Origin: SIG672 sp045535095
Lineage (GTDB): Bacteria > Bacillota > Clostridia > Oscillospirales > CAG-272
Assembly: GCA_045535095.1 (NCBI GenBank)
Contig: JAZSKY010000071.1
Location: 1 to 64,000 of the forward strand
Length of the DNA stretch: 64,000 bases
Direction: 5' to 3'
Below are positions 16,766 through 25,627 of this stretch, piece by piece. The notes below the pieces were generated by a model. It was not told the origin of the DNA. It did not search any database and saw only the letters and a list, made by a program, of their open reading frames with translations. Position 1 is the stretch's first letter. Each line of letters opens with the position of its first letter. Both the position numbers and the translations under genes were made by a program.

Positions 16766-16983
16766 TGTCTTTCCTCCGCTCTGTCGCGCATAGCGATATT
16801 ACTACACTATATAATATACGCATTTTTTTCAAAAAACCCTTTTTTTCATTATAACGACTTATTTTGTCAAATAAAGTCCTCTTTTCAAATATTTACAGTT
16901 AGTTCACAAATTTCTACCCTATTATGATTTAAAATCTTTATATAATAGATTTATTAGGTCACACGCGAAAGGACGGCAAGGTT

Positions 16984-18081
16984 TTGATAAAGGTACAAAA
17001 TCTCACAAAACGCTACGGAAGCTATACTGCAATAAAGGACGTTTCCTTTAAAATAGATAGCGGACACATATACGGACTCCTCGGCGCCAACGGTGCCGGA
17101 AAATCCACGACGATGAATATTATAACGGGCGCGATAGCTCCCACCTCGGGAAGAGTCTCTGTCTGCTCGTATGATCTTTTCACGCAGAGCGAAAAGGCGA
17201 AGGCGTGCATCGGCTATCTGCCCGAGACGCCTCCCCTTTACACCGATATGACTCCGCGCGAGTATCTCTCCTTCGTGGCAGAGGCGCGAGGATTTGTGAA
17301 GGACGCACCGTCTCACATCGAGGAAATCGCCGAGAAAACGGGAATCTCGCACGTGCTTGACAGACTTATAAAGAATCTCTCAAAGGGATATAAGCAGAGA
17401 GTCGGCATAGCTCAGGCTCTTATCGGAGATCCTCAAATAATCATTCTTGACGAGCCGACCTCAGGTCTTGATCCTATGCAGATAATCGAAATACGCGAGC
17501 TTATTTCCTCGCTCTCTCCCGAGCATACCGTTATAATCTCAAGCCACATTCTCTCCGAAATAGAGGAGGTCTGCGACAGAGTTATAATCATATCGGACGG
17601 ACGCGTGATTGCCTGCGGCAGTCCCGACGAGTTAAGACAAGAGCTTCTCGGTCCCGACACTCTCGTTATCGAGACGAGGGCGTCCGCTATGCAGACTGCC
17701 GAAATACTCAAATCCGTCGGCATTACCGAAAAGGTAAATATCTGCGAGACCGAAAACGGTACTTGCAAGGCAGAGGCCGAGATCACCGACTCGCCCGAAA
17801 TACGCGAAAAGATATTCTTTGCCTTTTCAAGCGCAAAGAAGGCTCTTCTAACGCTTGATATAAAGAGTCCGAGCCTCGAGGACGTATTTCTCCTTGCAAC
17901 CGGCGAGGAAAAGGACGTCGGCGAAGATGACGGCGAAAATGAGACGAAAAGCGAGGGCGCGCTCCCCTCTATCGTAGAATTTCTCCGAAAGAGCGCAAAA
18001 AACAGTAACAGCGACGACGGGGACGACGAGGACGGCGATGATGACGACGAGTCATACAGACCTCTCTTCGGACGCAGATAA
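16984..18081 (+). CDS. ABC transporter ATP-binding protein (GldA/CcmA-like) with acidic tail
   Basis: A 365-residue ATPase of the ABC-2 exporter class. Walker A GANGAGKST is at about 34-42. The signature LSKGYKQRVGIAQ is near 130, and Walker B IIILDEPTSGLDP is near 153. An accessory C-terminal domain follows. It ends in a strikingly acidic segment of about 15 residues (DDGDDEDGDDDDES). The start is TTG with an AAGG-rich site. It leads a four-gene plus-strand operon (permease, GldG-like, DUF4340) that probably exports an unknown substrate or drives a membrane process. This gene set is widespread and related to gliding-motility Gld genes, but gliding is not implied here. Confidence 0.93.
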   Translation: MIKVQNLTKRYGSYTAIKDVSFKIDSGHIYGLLGANGAGKSTTMNIITGAIAPTSGRVSVCSYDLFTQSEKAKACIGYLPETPPLYTDMTPREYLSFVAEARGFVKDAPSHIEEIAEKTGISHVLDRLIKNLSKGYKQRVGIAQALIGDPQIIILDEPTSGLDPMQIIEIRELISSLSPEHTVIISSHILSEIEEVCDRVIIISDGRVIACGSPDELRQELLGPDTLVIETRASAMQTAEILKSVGITEKVNICETENGTCKAEAEITDSPEIREKIFFAFSSAKKALLTLDIKSPSLEDVFLLATGEEKDVGEDDGENETKSEGALPSIVEFLRKSAKNSNSDDGDDEDGDDDDESYRPLFGRR

Positions 18082-18098
18082 AGAAAGGAAATTTTGAT

Positions 18099-18965
18099 AT
18101 GCTTGCCGTTTACAAACGCGAAATGAAAAGCTTTTTTGACGGACTTACCGGATATATCTCGATTGCCTTCTTTCTTCTGTTTGCAGGTATATTCGTAAGC
18201 GTTACGAATCTTTTCGTCGGAACGTCCTCAATAGAGGCGTCCTACTCACTCACGGTTTTCGTGTATCTTATTGCGATACCGATACTGACTATGAAAATAA
18301 TGTCCGAGGAGAAAAGGGGCGGAAGCTTTATTCTTCTTCGTACCCTTCCCTTCAAAACGCGCGACTATATTATCGGAAAATACCTTGCGCTCGTTACGAT
18401 GATATTTATTCCGAGCGCTATCATCTTCTCATACACCGCGCCTCTCGCGCTTTACGGAAGAGTTAATATGCTTGCCGCATTTTCGGGCACTCTTGCCCTC
18501 TTTCTGTGCGGATGTGCGCTTGCCGCTATCGGACTTTTCATTTCCTCACTGACAGACTCGGCGGTAGTCTCGGCGCTCCTCTGCTTCGGAGCTATGCTCA
18601 CCGTTTATTTCACACCGACGCTCACTATGCTTATCCCGACGGGCGCGATAGCATCTCTTCTTATATTCTCGCTTATGATAGTTGCCATCTCCTTTATAAT
18701 CTACCGCCTCGCATCGAGCGACACCTTCGCTCTTTCGTGCGCGATAGTTATGGAGATAATACTTCTCATAATCTATTTTGCAAAGTCCGAGCTGCTTGAG
18801 GGTGCTGTGGCAAAGGTCCTTTCGTGCATCGCGGTAACGAGCCGTCTTGACTCGTTTACTACGTCCGCGATACTCGACCTTCCCTCTCTGCTTTATTTCA
18901 TCACCGTCTCGCTTGTTTTCGTATTCTTCGCTCACGAAGTATCCGAAAAGGCGCGTCTCGGTTAA
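18099..18965 (+). CDS. ABC-2 family transporter permease
   Basis: A 288-residue membrane protein with about six hydrophobic segments, matching the ABC-2/GldF type permease. MLAVYKREMKSFFDGLTGYI is a typical N-terminus, and MKIMSEEKRGGSFILLRTLP is the conserved cytoplasmic loop that couples to the ATPase. It begins 17 bases after the ATPase gene with AAAGGAAA upstream and is followed by the GldG-like gene 15 bases later. Substrate unknown. Confidence 0.92.
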   Translation: MLAVYKREMKSFFDGLTGYISIAFFLLFAGIFVSVTNLFVGTSSIEASYSLTVFVYLIAIPILTMKIMSEEKRGGSFILLRTLPFKTRDYIIGKYLALVTMIFIPSAIIFSYTAPLALYGRVNMLAAFSGTLALFLCGCALAAIGLFISSLTDSAVVSALLCFGAMLTVYFTPTLTMLIPTGAIASLLIFSLMIVAISFIIYRLASSDTFALSCAIVMEIILLIIYFAKSELLEGAVAKVLSCIAVTSRLDSFTTSAILDLPSLLYFITVSLVFVFFAHEVSEKARLG

Positions 18966-18980
18966 AAGGAGGGGAAAACT

Positions 18981-20471
18981 GTGAAAAGACAAGAAAACAG
19001 AGGCTCTTACGGACCTCTTGGCGTTATAACCATCGCGGCGGTGCTTCTTATAGCACTCGGCGTCAATCTCCTTTTCGGACTCCTGCCCGACAGCATTTTA
19101 AGATCGGATATATCGACAGAGCGCCTTACCCACGTCTCAGACGAGGCAAAGGACTATCTTGCGAAAAACCTCAGCGGCGAGATAGAGATTTATCTCGTTG
19201 CCGAGTCGGGAATGGAGGATATTTCGCTTTCCGAATTTCTTTCCCGTCTTTCCTCGCTCGACGAGAGAATGACGTTTTCTGCGGTAGATCCCACCGTCAA
19301 AAGATCGTTCCTTGAAAATCTTACGGGCGAGTCTCCCGACGAGATAGTGAACAACACGCTTATCGTACGCGGAGAAAAATACGGCTCTGTAAAGACTGTC
19401 GATCCCTATACCCTTTACAGCTACGAGGTATTTCTTATCGACGCAGACCTTGGAGAATACGTCTCCTACGGAGAATATCCGTACAGAGAGTTTACCTCGG
19501 TTTACGCATCGCTCAGCGAGTATTTCAGCAGCGGATACGCCTACTACGAGCAGCGCTTCAACGGTGAGACCGCGATAATTTCGGCTATCGACTACGTCCT
19601 TACCGATCCCGCAAAGCTGCCCAAGATCTATTTCACCGCGCTTCACGGAGAAATACCGACAAGCGAGTCGCTTGCCGAGCAGCTTGAGCTTTCAAATCTC
19701 CCGTCCGAGTCGCTGAACATCGCTGATACTATTCCGAGTGACGCGGGAGTTATCGTAATGAATTCGCCCTCAAACGATATTACAGAGACAGAGGCTTCTC
19801 TTCTTTCCTCCTATCTCGCGCTCGGCGGAAAGCTTTTCGTTATAACCGACTACACGAAGGTGGCATCTCTTGAAAATCTTGCCAAGGTGCTTGAGACCTA
19901 CGGTCTTTCGGCGCGCTCCGGCGAGCTTTTTGAGACAAAATCCGAATATCATCTGTCGGGATATCAGAATTCTATTCTCCCCGATTTTTCCCCTCTTGCC
20001 GCGCTTTACGGCGTTGACAACTACTATTTCCTCGCGCGCTCGGCTCACTCTCTCGGAGTCACCGAGACCCAAGGAGTAACTCACACTCATCTTCTGAAAA
20101 CGACAGAGAGCGCGTACTACGAGTTCATAGAAAACGGGGAGACGAAAAAGAGCGAGCCATCGCAGTTTTCTATTGCCATCTCCGCCATTAAAAACGGAGG
20201 CGGAGAGGTAGTATGGTTTGCATCTCCCTATATGCTCACAAAGGAGGATTCCGACCTTGTGGGCGGCGGAAACTATATCCATTTCACGGCAATTCTCTCC
20301 TCTCTCTGCGACAAGCAGAGCGCAAGCTTCGCAACGAGAGCGATGGAGGAGGACACCCTCACGATAAGCGCAGGTCAGGCAGGCTTCTGGGCGGTAATTA
20401 TCATCGCGGTAATTCCTGCCGCGGTAATTACTGCAGGTACTGTCAGAGTTATGCGCAGAAAGAGGTCGTGA
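18981..20471 (+). CDS. GldG-like ABC auxiliary protein (PF09822-type)
   Basis: A 496-residue protein anchored by an N-terminal helix (about residues 14-34) and a C-terminal helix (about 467-489). A large extracytoplasmic domain lies between them. The segment VIVMNSPSNDITETEASLLSSYLALGG (shortened: a Rossmann-like GldG stretch near residue 255) is characteristic of the ABC auxiliary family. In Gld and related systems this subunit pairs with the ABC-2 permease. Start is GTG with AGGAGG 10 bases upstream. It overlaps nothing but is directly followed by the DUF4340 gene. Function of the complex in this organism is unknown. Confidence 0.85.
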   Translation: MKRQENRGSYGPLGVITIAAVLLIALGVNLLFGLLPDSILRSDISTERLTHVSDEAKDYLAKNLSGEIEIYLVAESGMEDISLSEFLSRLSSLDERMTFSAVDPTVKRSFLENLTGESPDEIVNNTLIVRGEKYGSVKTVDPYTLYSYEVFLIDADLGEYVSYGEYPYREFTSVYASLSEYFSSGYAYYEQRFNGETAIISAIDYVLTDPAKLPKIYFTALHGEIPTSESLAEQLELSNLPSESLNIADTIPSDAGVIVMNSPSNDITETEASLLSSYLALGGKLFVITDYTKVASLENLAKVLETYGLSARSGELFETKSEYHLSGYQNSILPDFSPLAALYGVDNYYFLARSAHSLGVTETQGVTHTHLLKTTESAYYEFIENGETKKSEPSQFSIAISAIKNGGGEVVWFASPYMLTKEDSDLVGGGNYIHFTAILSSLCDKQSASFATRAMEEDTLTISAGQAGFWAVIIIAVIPAAVITAGTVRVMRRKRS

Positions 20472-20472
20472 T

Positions 20473-21396
20473 TTGAAGAAGCTACGAACCCTTTGCGTCC
20501 TTATTATACTCTGCTTTATAATTTTCGGCGCGTACGTTATCATTCCCCGTCTTTCAGACAAGGGCGACGGCAGTGCCGAAAAGGACGCATATCTTTACGT
20601 TGACCAGAACGACGTCTCACACATCACCGCATTTTCATTTGTCGGCGGTGAGAGCGAGCTTTCCTTCAAAAAGGAAAACGGCGTCTGGGTATATCAGAAA
20701 AACAAAACTCTCCCGATAAACGCGGTCATTCTGGAGTCTGCGCTTGACAGTCTTGACGTGATCCTTGCAACGAAGATAGTCAGCGAAAGCGGCGACGACC
20801 TCGCGCAGTACGGACTTGAAAGTCCGCTTTATACTCTCACTATCGAGACCTCTCACGGCAAAAAGTGCTATCTCTTCGGCGATCTTATCGAGTCCAAAGG
20901 ACTTCGCTATATGATGGAGGAGGACGCACACACGGTATATCTTACCGAGGACGATATCGTTGAGGCGTTTTCGCTTGAGGTGTCCGACTGCCTTGCGTCC
21001 GACACGCTGACTCTCCCTGAAAAAGAGGACGTTGCATTTGTGACAACAAAATGCGGCGAGTTCTCGCGCACCGAAAGGGGCGAGGAAAACGTCGCTCTGA
21101 CAGACGCGCTCTCTTCCCTTTCGCTTGAAAGATGGGTAGATTTCGGATCGGACAAGTTCGATATTTTCGGACTTGCAGACGACGAATATATACTCGTTAC
21201 CGTCGAGTCAAGCGACGGCAATATCACGAAAATCAGATTCGGACTCGGCGAGACCGAGGAGTTCATATACGCGCTCGTTGAAAACGAAAGCGGCGTATTT
21301 TCCGAGATGATATATCTTATAGAGTCCGAAAACAAGGACTGTTTAAACTCACACCTTCGCGCCGCTCTTGAGTCGCGCGGGACTATCGGAGAATAG
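20473..21396 (+). CDS. DUF4340 domain protein, membrane-anchored
   Basis: A 307-residue protein starting at TTG immediately after the GldG-like stop. One N-terminal helix (about residues 5-22) anchors an extracytoplasmic domain with the repeated DUF4340 pattern: ENGVWVYQKN, LAQYGLESPLYTLTIET, and later IFGLADDEYILVTVESS. DUF4340 proteins regularly accompany GldG-like ABC exporters, so this completes the set. No enzymatic motif is visible. MATE transporter starts 3 bases after its stop. Confidence 0.85.
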   Translation: MKKLRTLCVLIILCFIIFGAYVIIPRLSDKGDGSAEKDAYLYVDQNDVSHITAFSFVGGESELSFKKENGVWVYQKNKTLPINAVILESALDSLDVILATKIVSESGDDLAQYGLESPLYTLTIETSHGKKCYLFGDLIESKGLRYMMEEDAHTVYLTEDDIVEAFSLEVSDCLASDTLTLPEKEDVAFVTTKCGEFSRTERGEENVALTDALSSLSLERWVDFGSDKFDIFGLADDEYILVTVESSDGNITKIRFGLGETEEFIYALVENESGVFSEMIYLIESENKDCLNSHLRAALESRGTIGE

Positions 21397-21399
21397 TAA

Positions 21400-22728
21400 A
21401 TGACAATTCAGTTATCAGATCACTTTACGGTGGGGCGACTTCTTCGCTTCACCGTACCGTCAATAATAATGATGGTATTCACCTCTATCTACGGAGTTGT
21501 GGACGGATATTTCGTATCGAATTTCGTAGGAAAAACGCCTTTTGCGGCGGTAAATTTCATATTCCCGTTTATTATGATACTCGGTACTGTCGGCTTTATG
21601 TTCGGCGCGGGCGGTAGCGCTCTCGTTTCCAAAACGATGGGCGAGGGAGAGACCAAAAAGGCAAACGAGATATTTTCTCTGCTCGTCTATACCGCCTTTA
21701 TCCTCGGTATCATAATCACTCTTCTCGGACAGCTTCTCCTCCGCCGTGCCGCCATCTTTCTCGGTGCCCAAGGTCAGCTTCTCGAGGACTCGGTGCTTTA
21801 CGGAAGGATAATCCTTTGCGCTCTGCCTACATTCGTTCTTCAAATGGCGTTCCAGAGCTTTTTCGTCACCGCCGAAAAGCCGACTCTCGGTCTTATTGCT
21901 ACTCTCAGTGCAGGCGTTACCAATATGGTGCTTGACGCTCTGCTCGTTGCGATAATACCTCTCGGACTCGTCGGCGCCGCTCTTGCAACCTCGCTCAGCC
22001 AGGTCGTTGGCGGAATCTTCCCTCTTATCTATTTCGGAAGAAAGAACAACAGTCCGCTCCGTCTCACGAAAGCAAAATTCGACGGACGCGCCCTTCTCCG
22101 CACCTGCACAAACGGCTCGTCCGAGCTTATGAGCAACATCTCAATGTCGCTCGTTTCGATGCTATACAACGTTCAGCTTTTAAAGTACGCAGGCGAAAAC
22201 GGAATCGCGGCGTACGGCGTTATGATGTACGTAAACTTCGTATTTATCTCGATGTTTATCGGATATTCGATAGGATGCGCACCTATTGTCGGATACCATT
22301 TCGGCGCGCGAAACCACGATGAGCTCAAGGGACTTCTCAAAAAGAGCATCGGCATAATTTTGATCTCGTCGGTTGCGATGTTCGTCCTTGCGATAGTCCT
22401 TGCGAGTCCGATGTCGAAAATGTTCGTCGGATACGACAGGGATCTGTTTGAAATGACTCTCCGCGGCTTCAAGGTGTTCTCCGCGTCCTTCCTTTTTGCA
22501 GGATTTGCGATATTCAGCTCGGGATTTTTCACCGCCCTGAACGACGGTCTGACCTCGGCTATAATCTCCTTCCTCAGAACGCTCGTTTTCCAGATAGCCG
22601 CAGTTATGCTCCTTCCTCTTATATGGGAGCTTGACGGAATATGGATCTCGATAATCGTTGCAGAGGCAATGGCGGTTTTAGTCTCTGTTTTGTTTATGAT
22701 AGCAAAAAAGAAGAAATTTGGATATTAA
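21400..22728 (+). CDS. MATE family efflux transporter
   Basis: A 442-residue polytopic protein with 12 hydrophobic segments in two related halves, as in MATE/NorM-type exporters. The N-terminal VGRLLRFTVPSIIMMVFTSIYGVVDGYF and FGAGGSALVSKTMGEGE are characteristic of the MATE family. These export cations or drugs using sodium or proton gradients. It follows DUF4340 by 3 bases and may be the last gene of the operon. Belonging to the MOP superfamily, it is distantly related to Wzx flippases, but sequence and location argue for a MATE exporter. Confidence 0.93.
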   Translation: MTIQLSDHFTVGRLLRFTVPSIIMMVFTSIYGVVDGYFVSNFVGKTPFAAVNFIFPFIMILGTVGFMFGAGGSALVSKTMGEGETKKANEIFSLLVYTAFILGIIITLLGQLLLRRAAIFLGAQGQLLEDSVLYGRIILCALPTFVLQMAFQSFFVTAEKPTLGLIATLSAGVTNMVLDALLVAIIPLGLVGAALATSLSQVVGGIFPLIYFGRKNNSPLRLTKAKFDGRALLRTCTNGSSELMSNISMSLVSMLYNVQLLKYAGENGIAAYGVMMYVNFVFISMFIGYSIGCAPIVGYHFGARNHDELKGLLKKSIGIILISSVAMFVLAIVLASPMSKMFVGYDRDLFEMTLRGFKVFSASFLFAGFAIFSSGFFTALNDGLTSAIISFLRTLVFQIAAVMLLPLIWELDGIWISIIVAEAMAVLVSVLFMIAKKKKFGY

Positions 22729-22736
22729 ACAAAAAA

Positions 22737-23135
22737 ACTCCCCTCGCTTAGCGTGATGTCCTTAACGGACATCACGCATCGATATAAATCCCTTACGGGA
22801 TTTTCGATATACGCCTTCGGCGTTCGATATGTGCTGCGCACTCGATATGTTTGCTGCGCAAACGAGGGATTTATATCATATCGAATTGGAGCGAAGCGAC
22901 AATATATCGAGTTCGAGCAAAGCGAGAACATATCGAGTCAACGAAGTTGACATATCGACGTAAAGAAAAACAAGAGCAAGAATATAAGGTTTTCTCCTTG
23001 TACTCTTGCTCTATTTCTATCGTTATAAGGGTTTGGGCTTAGCTATTCTGCATTTGTCAGTACAAATGCGATGCTCGCACTTAACGGCGGTTTTCAAATT
23101 CTCCGTTAAGGACATCGCGCCAAAGCGAGGGGAGT
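22737..23135. repeat. 399-bp palindrome-rich element with ~34-bp terminal inverted repeats (MITE-like)
   Basis: The ends are inverted copies: ACTCCCCTCGCTT at 22737 matches, as reverse complement, AAGCGAGGGGAGT at 23123-23135. The match continues through GATGTCCTTAACGGA, about 30 of 34 positions. Inside are four TCGATAT boxes followed by four ATATCGA boxes in opposite orientation, alternating with short hairpins (ATCCC/GGGAT, ACGCC/GGCGT, GTGC/GCAC, GTTTGC/GCAAAC, GTCAAC/GTTGAC). There is an 11-base stem GCGTGATGTCC/GGACATCACGC at 22751-22777 and a 16-base stem GAGCAAGA...TCTTGCTC near 22973-23012. No credible coding frame exists. It sits between convergent MATE and AEC genes, so it could also terminate both. 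Confidence 0.8.
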
Positions 23136-23142
23136 ATCTTTT

Positions 23143-24084
23143 TTAAAGTCCGAAAAGGGTGAGTATTATCGGAATCGTTGCTATCGAGATAGCGTGTGAA
23201 ATGAGCGCCATTCCTGCCGCTACCGAGGTATCCTTTCCGTATGCCGCAGGGACAACAACCGTATTGAGTCCGAGGGGCATAGCCTCGGCGCAAAGCATAC
23301 AGATAAAATAGTACTCGGGAATATCGAGAGACAAGAGTTTTGTAACTGCCAGATATACGCCGCCGAAGGCAAGGGGCAAAACAACGAGTCGCACGATCGA
23401 AATGAAGTAAATGCTCTTTATTTTAAGCACCTTTTTGACGTCCATATTTGCAAAGGTCATACCGGTAATTATCATCGCAAGAGGGGACATACAGCTTCCG
23501 CAGGTATTTACCGCGCTGACTATGAAATCGGGGAGTCTGAGTCCCGAAATTCCGATAAGAGCGCCGATAAGAAGGGCTATGAACATAGGGTTGACAAGCG
23601 CCTTTATTTTATCCTTAAAGCCTCCGTCCTCCCTGCCCATCAGCAGAGCGGGCACTCCCCAGACGTATATGAAGGTCCAAAGCGGCAGAGTGAAGATGAT
23701 ATAGTACATCTCATACTGCGGAAAAAGTGCGGTGACTATCGGGATTCCCATAAATCCGAAGTTCGCAAAGGCGAGTCCGTAGGTGTATATCTTCTGTATG
23801 TATTTATCGCGGCTCGCTATTTTCGCGCAAAGCATCGCGATAAATATTCCGATTACCGTAATTACGGTAGAAAAAAGGAGTATTCTCCACGCCGCGCCCA
23901 GCTTTTCGGGGGTGAAGTTCGTAATGAAGGTACCCATAACGAGGGCGGGAATGAAGATTGTGCTTTCGAGCTTCGAGAGAACTCCCGGCGCCTCAGGCCC
24001 TACCGCCTTGAATTTCGATACCGCAAATCCTATGATAATAAACAGCGCAAGCACTGCCATTTGCTTTAGTGATATAATTAGCAT
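23143..24084 (-). CDS. AEC family transporter (auxin efflux carrier-like)
   Basis: A 313-residue membrane protein with about ten hydrophobic segments in two five-helix halves. NFGFMGIPIVTALF (about residue 108) is the conserved crossover motif of the AEC/malonate-type carriers. Bacterial members carry organic acids or amino acids, but the substrate cannot be predicted here. It has its own promoter and ends 8 bases inside the palindrome-rich element's right border. Confidence 0.9.
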   Translation of the reverse strand: MLIISLKQMAVLALFIIIGFAVSKFKAVGPEAPGVLSKLESTIFIPALVMGTFITNFTPEKLGAAWRILLFSTVITVIGIFIAMLCAKIASRDKYIQKIYTYGLAFANFGFMGIPIVTALFPQYEMYYIIFTLPLWTFIYVWGVPALLMGREDGGFKDKIKALVNPMFIALLIGALIGISGLRLPDFIVSAVNTCGSCMSPLAMIITGMTFANMDVKKVLKIKSIYFISIVRLVVLPLAFGGVYLAVTKLLSLDIPEYYFICMLCAEAMPLGLNTVVVPAAYGKDTSVAAGMALISHAISIATIPIILTLFGL

Positions 24085-24126
24085 TTTTCTTTTTAAATTC
24101 CTATTTCTATTTTTATTCTTACGGGT

Positions 24127-24155
24127 ATTATATACTTATTTATCCGCATTGTAAA
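24127..24155 (-). promoter_or_regulatory. promoter of the AEC transporter gene
   Basis: Minus-strand TTTACA, 17-base spacer, TATAAT, about 43 bases upstream of the AEC ATG. Confidence 0.7.
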
Positions 24156-24208
24156 TAGCTTTGGTCAAAATAGTCAAAAAAGTTTTTATTTATTGTGCAT
24201 TTTGCTAC

Positions 24209-24237
24209 TTGTATTAGATATGATAAAATTATAAAAT
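24209..24237 (+). promoter_or_regulatory. candidate promoter of the GH39-like gene
   Basis: Plus-strand TTGTAT, 17-base spacer, TAAAAT, about 42 bases upstream of the glycosidase ATG. It is divergent from the AEC promoter. The match is weaker than others in the window. Confidence 0.5.
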
Positions 24238-24278
24238 GTAACTGAGCGAGGATTCATTTTATAAAAAGGAGACAAGCT

Positions 24279-25589
24279 ATGAACACGGTTAAATTTAATT
24301 CCGAAAAGACTCTCGGCAGGATAAAACCGATGCACGGAGTCAACAACGGGCCGATAACAAGGGCAGGCACGAGCAACTTTGACGCCTTTCGCGAGGCAGG
24401 TATTCCCTTTGTCAGAACGCACGACGCCTCCCTCTACGCAGGCTACGGCGGAGAGCATACCATCGACATTGCCGCAATATTCCCCGACTTTGATGCCGAC
24501 GTGTGCGACGAGGCGTCCTACGATTTTGCCTGCACCGACAAATATATTTCGGATATTCAGAGCCTTTCCGAGACCTTTTACCGACTCGGCACGAGAATCG
24601 AGCATGAGGTTAAAAAGTACCACATATACGCGCCGAAGGATCCCTTCAAGTGGGCGCAGATATGCGAGCATATAATCCGCCACTACACCGAGGGCTGGGC
24701 AAACGGATTCAACTACAAAATGACCTACTGGGAGATCTGGAACGAGCCCGATCTCTACAACAAATGCTGGATCGGTACTGACGAGCAGTTTTTCGAGCTT
24801 TATACTGTCGCTTCAAAGCACCTAAAGTCCTGCTTTTCCCACCTCAAGATCGGCGGCCCTGCGGTAACCGGACCGAAAAAGGCGTACAACGAGGCGTTTA
24901 TTAAATATGCCGTGGAAAACGGCGCAGTTCTCGACTTTTTCTCCTATCATTGCTACGGAACCTGCCCTGAGGACTACGTAAGAAGAATCGGTGACGTCAA
25001 CGCGATCCTCGACAAGTACGGGGTAAAATGCGAGAAGATCCTCAACGAATGGAACTACGTAAAGGCATGGAGCGGCCCCGATGTCACCTACGGATTCAGA
25101 GTCCAGCGATCCTCCAAGGGCGGCGCTTTCACCGCATCGGTAATTGCCGCTTGTCAGAAATCGGACCTCGATATGCTTATGTACTACGACGCGCGTCCTA
25201 CCATCTGGAACGGCCTCTTCAACGATTTTAACGAAAAGGGCAAGCAGTACTTTGCGCTCTATTTCTTTAACAAGCTCTACGAAATGGGGCTCGAAACCGA
25301 ATCGATCGTCAACGGCGAAAAAATCTACGCGATCTCGGCAAAGGGTGATGACGGCAAAAAAGGATTTTACATCGTTACGTACAACGACGATGACAGCGCC
25401 GAAAACGAGATCGAGTACAGTCTCGAAATCACGGGACTTTCCTTCCCTTGCAAGGCGTCATTCTATCTCACCGACTCGCAAAATGACGGCGCGCTTATAA
25501 AAGAGGAGACGCTCTCGGCGGACAGCTACTGCGTGTCACTTAAAACAGAGAAAAACTCGATAGTTTATATTGAAACCGAAACAATTTAA
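24279..25589 (+). CDS. GH39-like glycoside hydrolase (beta-xylosidase family)
   Basis: A 436-residue cytoplasmic-type enzyme (no signal peptide) with a clan GH-A TIM barrel. WEIWNEPD carries the probable acid/base Glu156, and ILNEWNY carries the probable nucleophile Glu257. The spacing fits GH39. A C-terminal beta domain follows (about residues 340-436). GH39 members cleave beta-xylosides or related glycosides with retention, but the exact substrate is uncertain. AAGGAGA precedes the ATG. The gene is monocistronic and ends at a bidirectional terminator shared with the convergent glycosyltransferase. Confidence 0.8.
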   Translation: MNTVKFNSEKTLGRIKPMHGVNNGPITRAGTSNFDAFREAGIPFVRTHDASLYAGYGGEHTIDIAAIFPDFDADVCDEASYDFACTDKYISDIQSLSETFYRLGTRIEHEVKKYHIYAPKDPFKWAQICEHIIRHYTEGWANGFNYKMTYWEIWNEPDLYNKCWIGTDEQFFELYTVASKHLKSCFSHLKIGGPAVTGPKKAYNEAFIKYAVENGAVLDFFSYHCYGTCPEDYVRRIGDVNAILDKYGVKCEKILNEWNYVKAWSGPDVTYGFRVQRSSKGGAFTASVIAACQKSDLDMLMYYDARPTIWNGLFNDFNEKGKQYFALYFFNKLYEMGLETESIVNGEKIYAISAKGDDGKKGFYIVTYNDDDSAENEIEYSLEITGLSFPCKASFYLTDSQNDGALIKEETLSADSYCVSLKTEKNSIVYIETETI

Positions 25590-25595
25590 ATCAAA

Positions 25596-25627
25596 ACGGA
25601 CGGTGCAAATGCACCGTCCGTTATTTT
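25596..25627. terminator. bidirectional terminator between GH39 and the glycan operon
   Basis: Perfect 12-base stem ACGGACGGTGCA/TGCACCGTCCGT with T-rich flanks on both strands (TTATTTTTT on plus; TTTTGAT on minus). It lies between convergent genes and ends both transcription units. Confidence 0.9.

Noticed and set aside
21400..22728. MATE gene as the missing capsule flippase Wzx
   Set aside because: The sequence has MATE-type motifs, and it sits in a plus-strand exporter operon about 3 kb outside the capsule locus.
22737..23135. CRISPR array
   Set aside because: The repeated boxes are only 7 bases, change orientation half-way, and lie within hairpins; there are no constant spacers, leader or cas genes.
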